Shown: positions 7,030 through 15,181, numbered from the stretch's first letter. The stretch is 21,653 bases of DNA from Geomobilibacter sp964431365 (GCA_964431365.1 CAYSJJ010000066.1:1-21653); one strand, 5' to 3'. Notes: a model not told the origin generated them from the letters alone. Numbers and translations: made by a program.

Positions 7030-7434
7030 ATGAAAAAATTAGGCCTGATTCTTTTCTTATCCGTACTGCTCACCGCCTGCGGCGACTTCCAATGGCTGCC
7101 GGATCCGGCCACATTCTCTCTCACCCTCACCCCGACAACCTTCACTGAACAGTGCGGGCTCACCACCAGCGACACTATCGAGTCCAACGCGATTACGGTA
7201 TCCGGCATCGCCTCCCCCGTCGCCATCTCCGTATCCGGCGGCGAATACTCCATCAACAGCGGCACCTACACGTCGACTGCCGGCACCATCAGCACCGGCC
7301 AGACGGTCAAGGTACGCCCCCCCAATGGGAAGATTACCACCGACAACACTCCGGTTACCGTCACCCTCACCATCGACACCACGTCGGTCGCCTTCAAGGC
7401 CACGACCGGCCCTTGCCAGCAGACTACGCCTTAG
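7030..7434 (+). CDS. Small putative lipoprotein with an Ig-like beta domain
   Basis: The 134-residue protein has a lipoprotein signal peptide with lipobox LTAC, so Cys17 is the likely lipidated residue, followed by GD. The mature part is rich in Thr, Ser and Val and reads as a beta-sandwich (SNAITVSGI, ISVSGGEYSINSGTY, TGQTVKVRPP, VTVTLTIDTTSVAF). Two further cysteines (in EQCGL and GPCQQ) may form a disulfide. I chose the ATG at 7030 because AGGAAA sits upstream and the signal peptide begins there. No clear promoter is visible. The gene is convergent with the P-type ATPase, and their 3' ends overlap by 11 bases with no terminator between. Function unknown; membrane-attached surface or periplasmic role is inferred. 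Confidence 0.82.
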   Translation: MKKLGLILFLSVLLTACGDFQWLPDPATFSLTLTPTTFTEQCGLTTSDTIESNAITVSGIASPVAISVSGGEYSINSGTYTSTAGTISTGQTVKVRPPNGKITTDNTPVTVTLTIDTTSVAFKATTGPCQQTTP

Positions 7435-10060
7435 AGCATAGCCTCCCGAACAGTTTCCTGGTTTCAATGGCCAGGAAGATGCCGAATGCCGCGACACCGG
7501 TCAGGGCGAGTTCCTGCCAGTTCAGGGGGTCGGTCTTGAAGACCATCTGTAACCCCGGCAGATAGATCGCCGCCAGTTGGGCACACACCACCACCGCCAC
7601 CGCCCCGACCAGCGGCCTGTTGCTGAACAGCCCGAGCGACAGGATACTTGCCCGCGAAGAACGGTGGGCCGTGGCAACCGCCAGCCTGCTTACCACGAAA
7701 AACGTGAAGAGTATGGTCTGCCAGTGCGTACCTGCCCGCAGCAGGTAAACCTGCAGCAACAGCGCCACGGCTCCGATGAAACACCCCAGCCAGACCACCT
7801 CCCAGCCGCGCCCCCTGGCAAAAATCCCTTCTCCGGGCTCTATCGGTGGCCGGGCCATTACGTCCGGTTCTGCCGGCTCCACTGCCAGGGCAAGCCCGGG
7901 CAGGCTGTCGGTGAGCAGGTTGAGCCAGAGGATCTGGGTCGGCTGCAGCGGCAGCGGCAGTCCCATGAGGGGCGCAGCGGTGATCGCCACCAGCGCCCCG
8001 ATGTTGCAGGTAATGGAATAGGTGATGAACCTGACGATATTGGCAAAGATCCGCCGCCCCTCCCTGACCGCATGGACAATGGTCGCAAAATTGTCGTCGA
8101 GAAGGATCATTGCCGACGCCTCCTTGGCCACGTCGGTGCCGGTGATCCCCATGGCGACGCCGATATCGGCCCGTTTCAGGGCCGGCGCGTCGTTGACGCC
8201 GTCCCCGGTCATGGCCACCAGCTCCCCCTTCTCCTGCAGCGCCCTGACGATCCTGAGCTTGTCCTCCGGTGCTACCCGGGCGTAAATACGGACCGTTTCC
8301 ACCTTTGCCTTCAATCCCTCGTCATCCAGTTGCGCTAGTTCCCTGCCGGTCAATACCCCCTCGCCGTCATCCACTATACCGAGCAAGGTACCGATGGTCC
8401 GGGCCGTTGTCGGATGGTCGCCGGTGATCATGACCGGCGTAATCCCGGCTGTTTTGCAGAGGCGAACGGCCTCACGGGCTTCCTGCCGTGGGGGGTCCAT
8501 CATGCCGGCCAGCCCGAGAAAAGTCAGGTCACGCTCGGCAACGTCCGGGGAGAGCGATTCGGGCAACCGGTCCCAGCGACGCATGGCCAGTGCCAGCACC
8601 CGCAACCCCTGACCGGCCATCGACTCGGCTTCGGCCAGTACGGGCGTTGGCGTGAATGGTGTCACGCCGTTGGTGGTGAGTTGCGTGGTTATCCCCCCTA
8701 TGAGCCCGTCCAGAGCACCCTTGGTAAAGGAGACATAGCCGTCCTGCCAGGCATGGAACGTGGTCATGGCCTTGCGGACCGGGTCGAAGGCGATTTCGGC
8801 AACCCGTGGCGAGTCGCGGAGCAGATCTTCCTTGAGAAATGAATAGCGGGCCGCCAGGCGGTACAAGGCGGTTTCGGTGGGATCCCCCAGCACCGCGCCG
8901 TCCCCCCCGGTATGGGCATCGGTACAGAGGGCAGCGGCACGCAGGAACAGGGGAGCCGGGCTCGTGTTGTCGTTTTCGCCCGGCGCTACGGACGGTTCCG
9001 GATCAGCCACACTCCGGAGAAGGCCATCCCAATAGGCTGTTGTCACCTCCATCCGGTTCTGGGTGAGGGTGCCGGTCTTGTCGGTGCAGATGAAGGTGAC
9101 CGATCCGAGCGTTTCCACCGCCGGCAGCCTACGGATAAGAGCCTGCAGGCGGACCATGCGGGCCGCCCCCAGGGCCAGGGAGACCGTGACCACCGCCGGC
9201 AGGGCCTCCGGTATGGCGGCCACTGCCAGGGCAATGGCAACCAGGAGCATCTGGGGAGCCGGCTCCCCACGAATGATACCGTGGAAGAATAGTACGGCGC
9301 AGATGACCAGGATCGCCGCGCCCAGCTTTCTGCCAAAGGCTGCCAGTCGCCGCTGCAGCGGTGTGGGCCCCTCTTCCGCCCCCTGGAGGAGTGCCGCGAT
9401 CCGACCCAACTCGGTCTGCTCGCCGGTGGCCACCACCACCCCCATCCCACGGCCGGACGCGACGATCGTCCCCTTCCACGCCATGTTTCGACGATCGGCG
9501 AGCAAGAGGTCCGGATCGGGAATGGCAGCCGTTTCCTTGTCGACCGAGAGCGACTCCCCGGTCAGGGCAGACTCGTCAAGTGCCAGGCGATGGACTTCCA
9601 CAAGCCTGACGTCAGCCGCCACCACATTCCCCGTTTCCAGCAGAATGCGGTCTCCCGGCACCAGTTCGACGGCGGCAAGCTGGACAGGGCTGCCGTCCCG
9701 GATCACCGTGGCGACCTGCCCGGCCATCTTCCGAAGGGCTGCCATGGCCTTCCGGGCGCGAAACTCCTGCAGGAAACCGATGATTGCGTTAAGGATGACG
9801 ATGGCCAGAATGGCCAGTGCGTCGACGACATCGCCGATGAACCAGGAGACCAGGACAGCTGCCAGAAGGAGGAGAATCAGGAAATCGGCGAACTGGGCAG
9901 CGACCATTGCCAGAGCACCGCGCCCCTCCTTGTGCGGCAGTTCGTTGGGACCGTGGTCGATAAGGCGCCGCTCCGCTTCACCTGCCGAAAGACCTTGTGG
10001 GCCGCTGCCGAGCAGTCGCTGGAGGTCATCCAGGGATGTCTGGTGCCATAGCGGTGTCAC
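7424..10060 (-). CDS. P2-type cation-transporting ATPase (Ca2+-ATPase-like)
   Basis: The 878-residue ATPase has the N-terminal cation-ATPase domain, actuator loop with TGES (167-170), the M4 motif PEALP (284-288), the phosphorylated Asp327 in DKTGT, TGDHP and the hinge TGDGVNDAP (618-626), then six C-terminal membrane helices. M6 keeps N714, T717 and D718, and M4 keeps E285, matching the site II ligands of SERCA. In M5, N686 is kept but the site I glutamate (SERCA E771) is Ala689. A single-ion pump like Listeria LMCA1 or yeast PMR1 is therefore likely, with Ca2+ or Mn2+ as likely substrates (inference). It starts with a GTG overlapping the last base of the upstream ligase stop, with GAGGAG upstream, so it is cotranscribed and probably coupled. 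Confidence 0.93.
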   Translation of the reverse strand: MTPLWHQTSLDDLQRLLGSGPQGLSAGEAERRLIDHGPNELPHKEGRGALAMVAAQFADFLILLLLAAVLVSWFIGDVVDALAILAIVILNAIIGFLQEFRARKAMAALRKMAGQVATVIRDGSPVQLAAVELVPGDRILLETGNVVAADVRLVEVHRLALDESALTGESLSVDKETAAIPDPDLLLADRRNMAWKGTIVASGRGMGVVVATGEQTELGRIAALLQGAEEGPTPLQRRLAAFGRKLGAAILVICAVLFFHGIIRGEPAPQMLLVAIALAVAAIPEALPAVVTVSLALGAARMVRLQALIRRLPAVETLGSVTFICTDKTGTLTQNRMEVTTAYWDGLLRSVADPEPSVAPGENDNTSPAPLFLRAAALCTDAHTGGDGAVLGDPTETALYRLAARYSFLKEDLLRDSPRVAEIAFDPVRKAMTTFHAWQDGYVSFTKGALDGLIGGITTQLTTNGVTPFTPTPVLAEAESMAGQGLRVLALAMRRWDRLPESLSPDVAERDLTFLGLAGMMDPPRQEAREAVRLCKTAGITPVMITGDHPTTARTIGTLLGIVDDGEGVLTGRELAQLDDEGLKAKVETVRIYARVAPEDKLRIVRALQEKGELVAMTGDGVNDAPALKRADIGVAMGITGTDVAKEASAMILLDDNFATIVHAVREGRRIFANIVRFITYSITCNIGALVAITAAPLMGLPLPLQPTQILWLNLLTDSLPGLALAVEPAEPDVMARPPIEPGEGIFARGRGWEVVWLGCFIGAVALLLQVYLLRAGTHWQTILFTFFVVSRLAVATAHRSSRASILSLGLFSNRPLVGAVAVVVCAQLAAIYLPGLQMVFKTDPLNWQELALTGVAAFGIFLAIETRKLFGRLCSKA

Positions 10061-12549
10061 TACCGCTCCTCTCCCAAAGCAGCCACCGCATCGTACGATC
10101 GAGCCACAATGGCATCAACGGTCTGGCCGGTAAACCGCAGCGGCTCGCCGAAAGTCACCACCACCCGGCCGCGGCGCGGCCACCTGGCACCGCGCGGGAG
10201 GACGAGACCGAGCCCGTCGATCCTGACCGGGATCACCGGGATGACGAGTTCCTGGACCATGACCCCAAGGCCGCGCCGGAACGGGAGCATGCGACCATCC
10301 TGAGTCCGTTCCCCTTCCGGAAAGACCAGGATGCTGATGCCGTGGTCCGCAAGACGTCCCATGTGCTGCAGGGCGGCCCGAAAACCGCTGGACTGGGGAA
10401 GCGGGAAGAGATTGAGGAACAGGGTGCCGTACTCGTAGGTCATGCGTTTCCAGACCTTTTGCGGCCAGTTCTTGAAGTTCAGGAAGAAGAATTCGGCCCA
10501 CGCTGCCGTGGCGGTGCGATAGCGCATCTCCGCTGGGAGGGAGAACATGATCGCCGGCTGGTCCAGGTAGCTGGTATGGTTGGCTATGTAGAGAACCGGG
10601 CCGGCGCGACCGGTCACCCGATCCAGGCCACGCACCTCAAGGTCGACGAACAGGCGGAACAGCAGGCGATGAAGCAGCAGGTCGGCACCGCGGCGGAGTG
10701 AAACGACCGGGGCGTAATTGGTCCAGAACCGGAGCCCACGGGGGCGTGCCACCTTTGCCCGCTCCGCAATGATCCTCCGCAGGTCGGCCACCCTAGTCTG
10801 CGGACCGATCAGCGCATCGTCCAGGTCCAGGCGGTATTCCAGCTCAAGGGCATTTACCAGCTCCAGACGGCCGATGGAAGTGAGGCCCAGGTCTGCCACC
10901 AGGTACGCCTCATCCGTCACGACTGCAGGCGAGGAGTCGGTGATGACCGCAATGATGCCGGCCAGGCGGTCGACCGGTGCCACGGTATCCCCACCCTGCC
11001 GATCGGCCTGCAGCCTCTCCTTGACCAGAAACTTGCGGACCTTCAGGGTGGTGGTCTTGGGGAAATCGGCGTCAGGCCAGATGCTCCAGCCGGTAACCCG
11101 ATGCAGTTCGTCAAGCCGGGCATTGGCCTCCCCTACGATCTCCTCGACGGGGCGGCCACTACCGTCGGGAACGATGACCGCATGCACCTCCTCGCCGCCG
11201 CCACGCTCAAGACCGATCACGCACGACTCGCGCACCCCGGGAACCCTGTTGAGTATCGCCTCCAGTTCGTCCGGGAAGACGTTGATGCCGGCAGCGGTGA
11301 CGATCATCTCCTTGAGCCGCCCTTTCAGGCAGAGAGAGCCGTCCGGCCGGATTTCCCCCACGTCGCCGGTGCGAAACCAGCCATCAGGAGTAAAACAATC
11401 CCGAGTGGCTGCGTCGTCCCGGAAATAGCCGGGAAAGATATTCGCCCCCTTTGCCACCACCTCGCCGTTATCGATCCGCAACTGCACGCCCGGCAACGGC
11501 CACCCCACCGAACCGGCCCCCTGGCGTTCGAGCGTATTGGCGGCCAGAACAGGCGAGCATTCGGTCAATCCGTACCCTTCCACCACGACAAAACCGAGCG
11601 CCTGCCAGAACGTGAAGAGTTCGGGCGACAATGGTGCCCCGCCCGAGACGAACATGGTGAACATGCGGCCGAAGCGACGGTGAATCGGTGTGAACAGACG
11701 CTTCCTCGCCGGAGGCGGAAGCCGACCAGCCACTGCCAGAAGGCGGGCCAGCAGACCGGACAACTCCTTGGCCGCCAGTTCCCCTTCGATGGAGTTCTTC
11801 AGGAGCTGAAGCAGGCGCGGGACCGCCACTATGGCGTAGATCTCCTCCTCGGCCAGGGCAGTCATGATGGCCGACGGTTTCAAGGTCCGCAACATGACAA
11901 CGGACGCGCCGTGGCGAAGGGGGGTGAGAAAACCTCCCATCTGCTCGAACATATGCGACAGCGGAAGCAGGGAAAGAAATCGGAACCGGTGAGTAACCAC
12001 CGGAACGTGACGGCTGACCTGCTCCAGGTTGGCCATGAGGTTCCGGTGGGTGAGAATGACCCCCTTGGGATTGCCGGTGGTGCCCGAGGTGTAGACCAGT
12101 TCGGCCATCTGATCCGGCTGGATGGCAGGAACTTCATCCAACGGTGCGGTTTCTGCCAGGAGCCCTTCCAACTCCTCCAGAAACGCGCAAGGGGTTCCGC
12201 CAAGCGCCTCCAGTTTCTGCCGGCTCTGGAAGACAAATACGATGCCAGCCAGACGCGAGATTGTCTCGGCCCGCTCCCTGCCGGACATGAAATCGACCGG
12301 CACCACAACCGCCCCGCGGGCGACGATCCCCCAGAATGCGACAGCCCAGCCAGGCCCGTTCGGTCCCCAAAGAAGAACCCGGTCCCCCTGCTTCACCCCT
12401 GACGCTGCCAGATAGCCGGCCACGCGAAGCGCCAGGGAGAAAAGGGCATCATAACCGTAGACGAAACGGCGGACCCCGGTCCTGAAGATCAGTGCCGGAG
12501 CCCCCCCCCGGACGGGAAAGCTATACAGAAAGTCCAGCAGGGTCTCCAT
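10060..12549 (-). CDS. Three-domain AMP-dependent ligase / acyl carrier / PlsC-type acyltransferase
   Basis: The 829-residue protein combines three lipid-handling modules. Residues 1-515 form an acyl-adenylating ligase: YTSGTTGNPKG (153-163), VEGYGLTE (323-330), RTGDVGE (393-399) and a C-terminal catalytic Lys503 in TLKVRK. Residues about 525-597 resemble an acyl carrier domain, with Ser558 in DLGLTSIG as the probable phosphopantetheine site. Residues about 625-829 form a PlsC acyltransferase with NHTSYLD (H658, D663) and FPEGERT (743-749). Bacterial Aas has related modules in the opposite order and no carrier in between. The protein probably activates a fatty acid, loads it on its own carrier and transfers it to a lysophospholipid or other acceptor (inference). 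GGAGAG precedes the ATG. The downstream ATPase abuts its stop. Confidence 0.92.
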   Translation of the reverse strand: METLLDFLYSFPVRGGAPALIFRTGVRRFVYGYDALFSLALRVAGYLAASGVKQGDRVLLWGPNGPGWAVAFWGIVARGAVVVPVDFMSGRERAETISRLAGIVFVFQSRQKLEALGGTPCAFLEELEGLLAETAPLDEVPAIQPDQMAELVYTSGTTGNPKGVILTHRNLMANLEQVSRHVPVVTHRFRFLSLLPLSHMFEQMGGFLTPLRHGASVVMLRTLKPSAIMTALAEEEIYAIVAVPRLLQLLKNSIEGELAAKELSGLLARLLAVAGRLPPPARKRLFTPIHRRFGRMFTMFVSGGAPLSPELFTFWQALGFVVVEGYGLTECSPVLAANTLERQGAGSVGWPLPGVQLRIDNGEVVAKGANIFPGYFRDDAATRDCFTPDGWFRTGDVGEIRPDGSLCLKGRLKEMIVTAAGINVFPDELEAILNRVPGVRESCVIGLERGGGEEVHAVIVPDGSGRPVEEIVGEANARLDELHRVTGWSIWPDADFPKTTTLKVRKFLVKERLQADRQGGDTVAPVDRLAGIIAVITDSSPAVVTDEAYLVADLGLTSIGRLELVNALELEYRLDLDDALIGPQTRVADLRRIIAERAKVARPRGLRFWTNYAPVVSLRRGADLLLHRLLFRLFVDLEVRGLDRVTGRAGPVLYIANHTSYLDQPAIMFSLPAEMRYRTATAAWAEFFFLNFKNWPQKVWKRMTYEYGTLFLNLFPLPQSSGFRAALQHMGRLADHGISILVFPEGERTQDGRMLPFRRGLGVMVQELVIPVIPVRIDGLGLVLPRGARWPRRGRVVVTFGEPLRFTGQTVDAIVARSYDAVAALGEER

Positions 12550-12575
12550 CGACTCTCCAATTTGCTGTTGCTGGG

Positions 12576-12604
12576 TTGCACGTCCGCCTTAGTTACAGTA
12601 TAAG
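12576..12604 (+). promoter_or_regulatory. Sigma-70 promoter of the MshEN/CheY/CheX cluster
   Basis: -35 TTGCAC, 17-base spacer, -10 TATAAG; predicted start near 12611, about 37 bases before the ATG. The -10 overlaps the -10 of the divergent ligase promoter. Confidence 0.65.
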
Positions 12605-12624
12605 GATTTGGTCGGAAGCCGCAA
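12597..12624 (-). promoter_or_regulatory. Sigma-70 promoter of the ligase-ATPase operon
   Basis: On the minus strand, -35 TTGCGG, 16-base spacer, -10 TATACT; predicted start near 12590. Its -10 (12597-12602) shares bases with the plus-strand -10 (12599-12604), so the two polymerases should exclude each other. Confidence 0.55.
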
Positions 12625-12647
12625 CCGCGGTACTTTCAAGGAGCGAC

Positions 12648-13784
12648 ATGGAGATCAAGCTAGGTCAGATGCTGGTCAGGTCGGGGGTAATCTCGGCGGA
12701 AGAGTTGGACGAGGCGCTGAAGAACCAGGTGATTTTCGGCAACCGGCTGGGCACGAGCCTGATCGAGCTCGGCTACCTGACCGAGGAAGGGCTGGCCGGC
12801 TTCCTCAGCAAACAGCTGCAGGTGCCGGCAGTATCGACCGAAGAGCTCCTCAGCGTCCCACCGGCGGTACTCTCTCTCGTGCCCCACGACATCGTGCAGA
12901 AATACCGGATCATCCCGTACCGCCTTGACAACAGGCGCCTCACCATCGTTATGGCCGATCCGACCGACCTGGTGGCCATGGACGAACTGGCGTTCATTAC
13001 CGGCCACATCATTGTCCCGGCCGTATCGCCTGAAATGGGCATTTTCCGCGCCATGGAAAGCTGCTACGGCATCAGGCACGAAAAGAGGGGCATCCATGTG
13101 GCGCCAGAACTCAGACAGAGGGCAAAAAGGGAACGGGGCGAGACAACGTCCCCCCTTATGGCCTCTGCAACCGCCAGTGTCACCCCCATCCCGGCAGAAG
13201 GTGTCGTTGAATTCCCTCCCATTGACGAATTCCTGGGATTTCACCGTGAAGGGGAACGTGACGGAAGAGAAGCCCCCCCCTATCCCGCGTCGATCGAAAG
13301 CTATACGGTCGACGCACTTTCCCGGTCGCTCGCCGACGCGACGGATCGGGAGGTCATTGCCGATGCTCTGATCACCTATTTCCGCCAGGAGATGCCTGTT
13401 GTTGCGCTCTTCTTCGTGAGGGGGAAAAATGCCGTCGGTTGGCAGGCATCGGTAATGGGCTCCCCGGTTGCCGATTTCCCGCATCTGAGCATTTCTCTTG
13501 CCGAACCATCGGCTCTCAATCCGGTAGTGGAAGGAAAGGCCCCCTACCTTGGTCCGATCGCCGATACGCCGGCGAATGAAAAGCTTCTCTCCACCCTTGT
13601 CACCAGTGGTTCGTCCGCCCTCATCCTCCCCATCGTCCTGATGAGCCGTGTAGTCGCCATCCTCTACCTGGGAAACGAAATCGACGTACTCACACGCCGG
13701 TTTGTGGAGCTGCAGCGGTTGGCAATGAAAACGGCCCTTTCCTTCGAAATACTCATTCTGCGCAGCAAGATTCTGATGTCATGA
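12648..13784 (+). CDS. MshEN (GspE N-terminal)-GAF-like signalling protein
   Basis: The 378-residue protein begins with two tandem 24-residue MshEN motifs, KLGQMLVRSG...KNQ (4-27) and RLGTSLIELG...SKQ (33-56), joined by five residues. This 24-5-24 layout is that of the c-di-GMP-binding MshEN domain of ATPases such as MshE, and the basic-Leu-Gly starts are kept in both. The second GspE_N subdomain follows (about 60-140; VPHDIVQKYRIIPY, VMADPTD). A low-complexity linker (about 150-215) leads to a GAF-like domain (about 217-370). No ATPase Walker motif is present, so it is a regulator or adaptor, not a secretion motor. AAGGAG precedes the ATG. It heads a cluster with a CheY-like and a CheX-like gene. 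Ligand binding is inferred from the motif. Confidence 0.88.
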   Translation: MEIKLGQMLVRSGVISAEELDEALKNQVIFGNRLGTSLIELGYLTEEGLAGFLSKQLQVPAVSTEELLSVPPAVLSLVPHDIVQKYRIIPYRLDNRRLTIVMADPTDLVAMDELAFITGHIIVPAVSPEMGIFRAMESCYGIRHEKRGIHVAPELRQRAKRERGETTSPLMASATASVTPIPAEGVVEFPPIDEFLGFHREGERDGREAPPYPASIESYTVDALSRSLADATDREVIADALITYFRQEMPVVALFFVRGKNAVGWQASVMGSPVADFPHLSISLAEPSALNPVVEGKAPYLGPIADTPANEKLLSTLVTSGSSALILPIVLMSRVVAILYLGNEIDVLTRRFVELQRLAMKTALSFEILILRSKILMS

Positions 13785-13807
13785 GGTCGCCGTTGACGCG
13801 CCCCGGG

Positions 13808-13813
13808 TATAAT
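13808..13813 (+). promoter_or_regulatory. Candidate -10 box ahead of the CheY-like gene
   Basis: TATAAT is a perfect -10 in the 94-base spacer upstream of the receiver gene, but the sequence 17 bases upstream (GGTCGC) is not a good -35, and the nearby TTGACG (13793-13798) is only nine bases away. It may be an internal promoter that needs an activator. Confidence 0.3.
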
Positions 13814-13878
13814 TCAACTAAATTATTACCGACAGTTTCCGATACATCACACTACCGACTCAGAGCAAGGAGGAGCTG

Positions 13879-14238
13879 ATGAAGAAGGTTTTGATAGTTG
13901 ATGACAGCATCGCTGTCGCACGGCAGTTGGAAAAGATCATCTCCGAGAGTGGTGATTTTGAAGTGGTCGGCCACGGCAAGAACGGCATGGAAGCAATCAA
14001 GCTGGACCAGAGCCTGCATCCGGATATCATCTGCATGGATATGAACATGCCGGTGATGGACGGCCTGACCGCCCTTCGGACACTGTCGGCACTGGACAAG
14101 AATGTAAAGGTCGTGATGGTTACCTCCCTGGGAGGCGTTGGGGACAAATACACCGAGGCGCTCAAGCTGGGGGCTCGGAACGTGATCTCCAAACCGTTTG
14201 AGCAGGAAACCGTCCTCAAGGTCCTCCGCGACCTGTGA
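13879..14238 (+). CDS. CheY-like single-domain response regulator
   Basis: The 119-residue protein is a stand-alone receiver domain. It has the acidic pair D8-D9, the phospho-acceptor D54 in CMDMNMP, T82 in VMVTS and K105 in SKPF, all the residues needed for phosphorylation and switching. There is no output domain, so it must act by protein contact, as CheY does. AAGGAGG sits just upstream of the ATG. Its neighbours are an MshEN-GAF protein and a CheX-type phosphatase, which probably dephosphorylates it. No histidine kinase gene is in the window, so its phosphodonor is unknown. Confidence 0.95.
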   Translation: MKKVLIVDDSIAVARQLEKIISESGDFEVVGHGKNGMEAIKLDQSLHPDIICMDMNMPVMDGLTALRTLSALDKNVKVVMVTSLGGVGDKYTEALKLGARNVISKPFEQETVLKVLRDL

Positions 14239-14298
14239 CTCGACCTTGACCGACATACGCATCGAGCGGCCCGTTGCCGCCATGAAGGAGGAGCAGAT

Positions 14299-15159
14299 AT
14301 GGCTGTAATGTTTTTCGGGCAGTACCTGGTGGAAAAAGGTGTCGTCTCCAGGGAAGTCCTCCTGCAGGCCATCGAACTGCAGGAATCGGTTAACTTAAGC
14401 GTCGGAGCGGTGGCGATCTCCATGGGGCTGCTAACCGAGGCGGACGTGGAACGGATCAACCAGGCCCAAAGGACCGAGGATCTCCGTTTTGGAGACATGG
14501 CCTCCAAGCTGGGGCTGCTCAACCAGGAGCAATTCCAGCAGGTGCTGACCAAACAGAAGAACAATCATCTTTACATAGGCGAAGCACTGGTCCAGGTGGG
14601 CGGACTGACCAGCGAGAACCTCCCCCATTATCTGGAGGAGTTCAAGGAAAACCAGTCTCGCTACGCCACCGACCGCGTCGTCATTCCCGACGGGGTGCCC
14701 AACGCCCCGATCTGGGAGGTTTTCGCCGATCTAACCTACAAGATGCTGACCCGCGTCGCCCGGCTCACCTTTCACAGCGAGCCGGCACGGATCGGAACTG
14801 CCCTGGCGCCCTTCTCAACCGTTGCCGCCATGGGCTTCAAGGGGGACGTAAACGGCACCTACCTCTTTGCCGTCCAGGAGGGTGCCCGCAAACGGATCGC
14901 CAGCGCCATCCTGAACCAGGAGAACGTCGACATGGAGGAGGAAGAGGTCCTTGACGACACGGTCATGGAGTTCGTGAACGTTGTCTGCGGCAACATCGCG
15001 GCAAAGGTGGCCCAATTGGGAAGTTCCTTCGAGATAGAACCACCTGAACTGCTGGAAGGTAGTAGTGGCCTTGCCGTTGCTTCAGGACGGACCGGCATTC
15101 TCTTCCCCATCTGTTTGTCGGACGGTGAAGAGGCTGCCATGGCCATCTTCATCGACTAG
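14299..15159 (+). CDS. CheX-like phosphatase fused to four MshEN-like repeats
   Basis: The 286-residue protein has an N-terminal half made of four repeats whose conserved glycines fall at residues 7, 36, 65 and 94, an exact 29-residue period equal to the 24+5 spacing of MshEN domains. The basic residue of the KLG/RLG start is lost in three repeats (FFG, SVG, YIG) and kept in one (RFG), so ligand binding may be lost or altered. The C-terminal half (about 135-286) is a CheX/CheC-type domain with the active-site pair E224 and N227 in MEFVN and the following VCGN. CheX proteins dephosphorylate CheY, and the receiver encoded just upstream is the obvious substrate (inference). AAGGAGGAG precedes the ATG; a strong bidirectional terminator follows. 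Confidence 0.88.
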   Translation: MAVMFFGQYLVEKGVVSREVLLQAIELQESVNLSVGAVAISMGLLTEADVERINQAQRTEDLRFGDMASKLGLLNQEQFQQVLTKQKNNHLYIGEALVQVGGLTSENLPHYLEEFKENQSRYATDRVVIPDGVPNAPIWEVFADLTYKMLTRVARLTFHSEPARIGTALAPFSTVAAMGFKGDVNGTYLFAVQEGARKRIASAILNQENVDMEEEEVLDDTVMEFVNVVCGNIAAKVAQLGSSFEIEPPELLEGSSGLAVASGRTGILFPICLSDGEEAAMAIFID

Positions 15160-15181
15160 GCGCACGCAACATGCATACGTC

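Noticed and set aside
9063..10133. 356-codon open frame opposite the P-type ATPase
   Set aside because: A Ser/Arg/Ala-rich antisense shadow of a GC-rich gene; the ATPase motifs on the other strand are unambiguous.
11101..12402. 433-codon open frame on the plus strand opposite the ligase gene
   Set aside because: It is antisense to a clearly conserved enzyme, has a His/Arg/Gln-rich shadow composition, and no recognisable motif or ribosome site.
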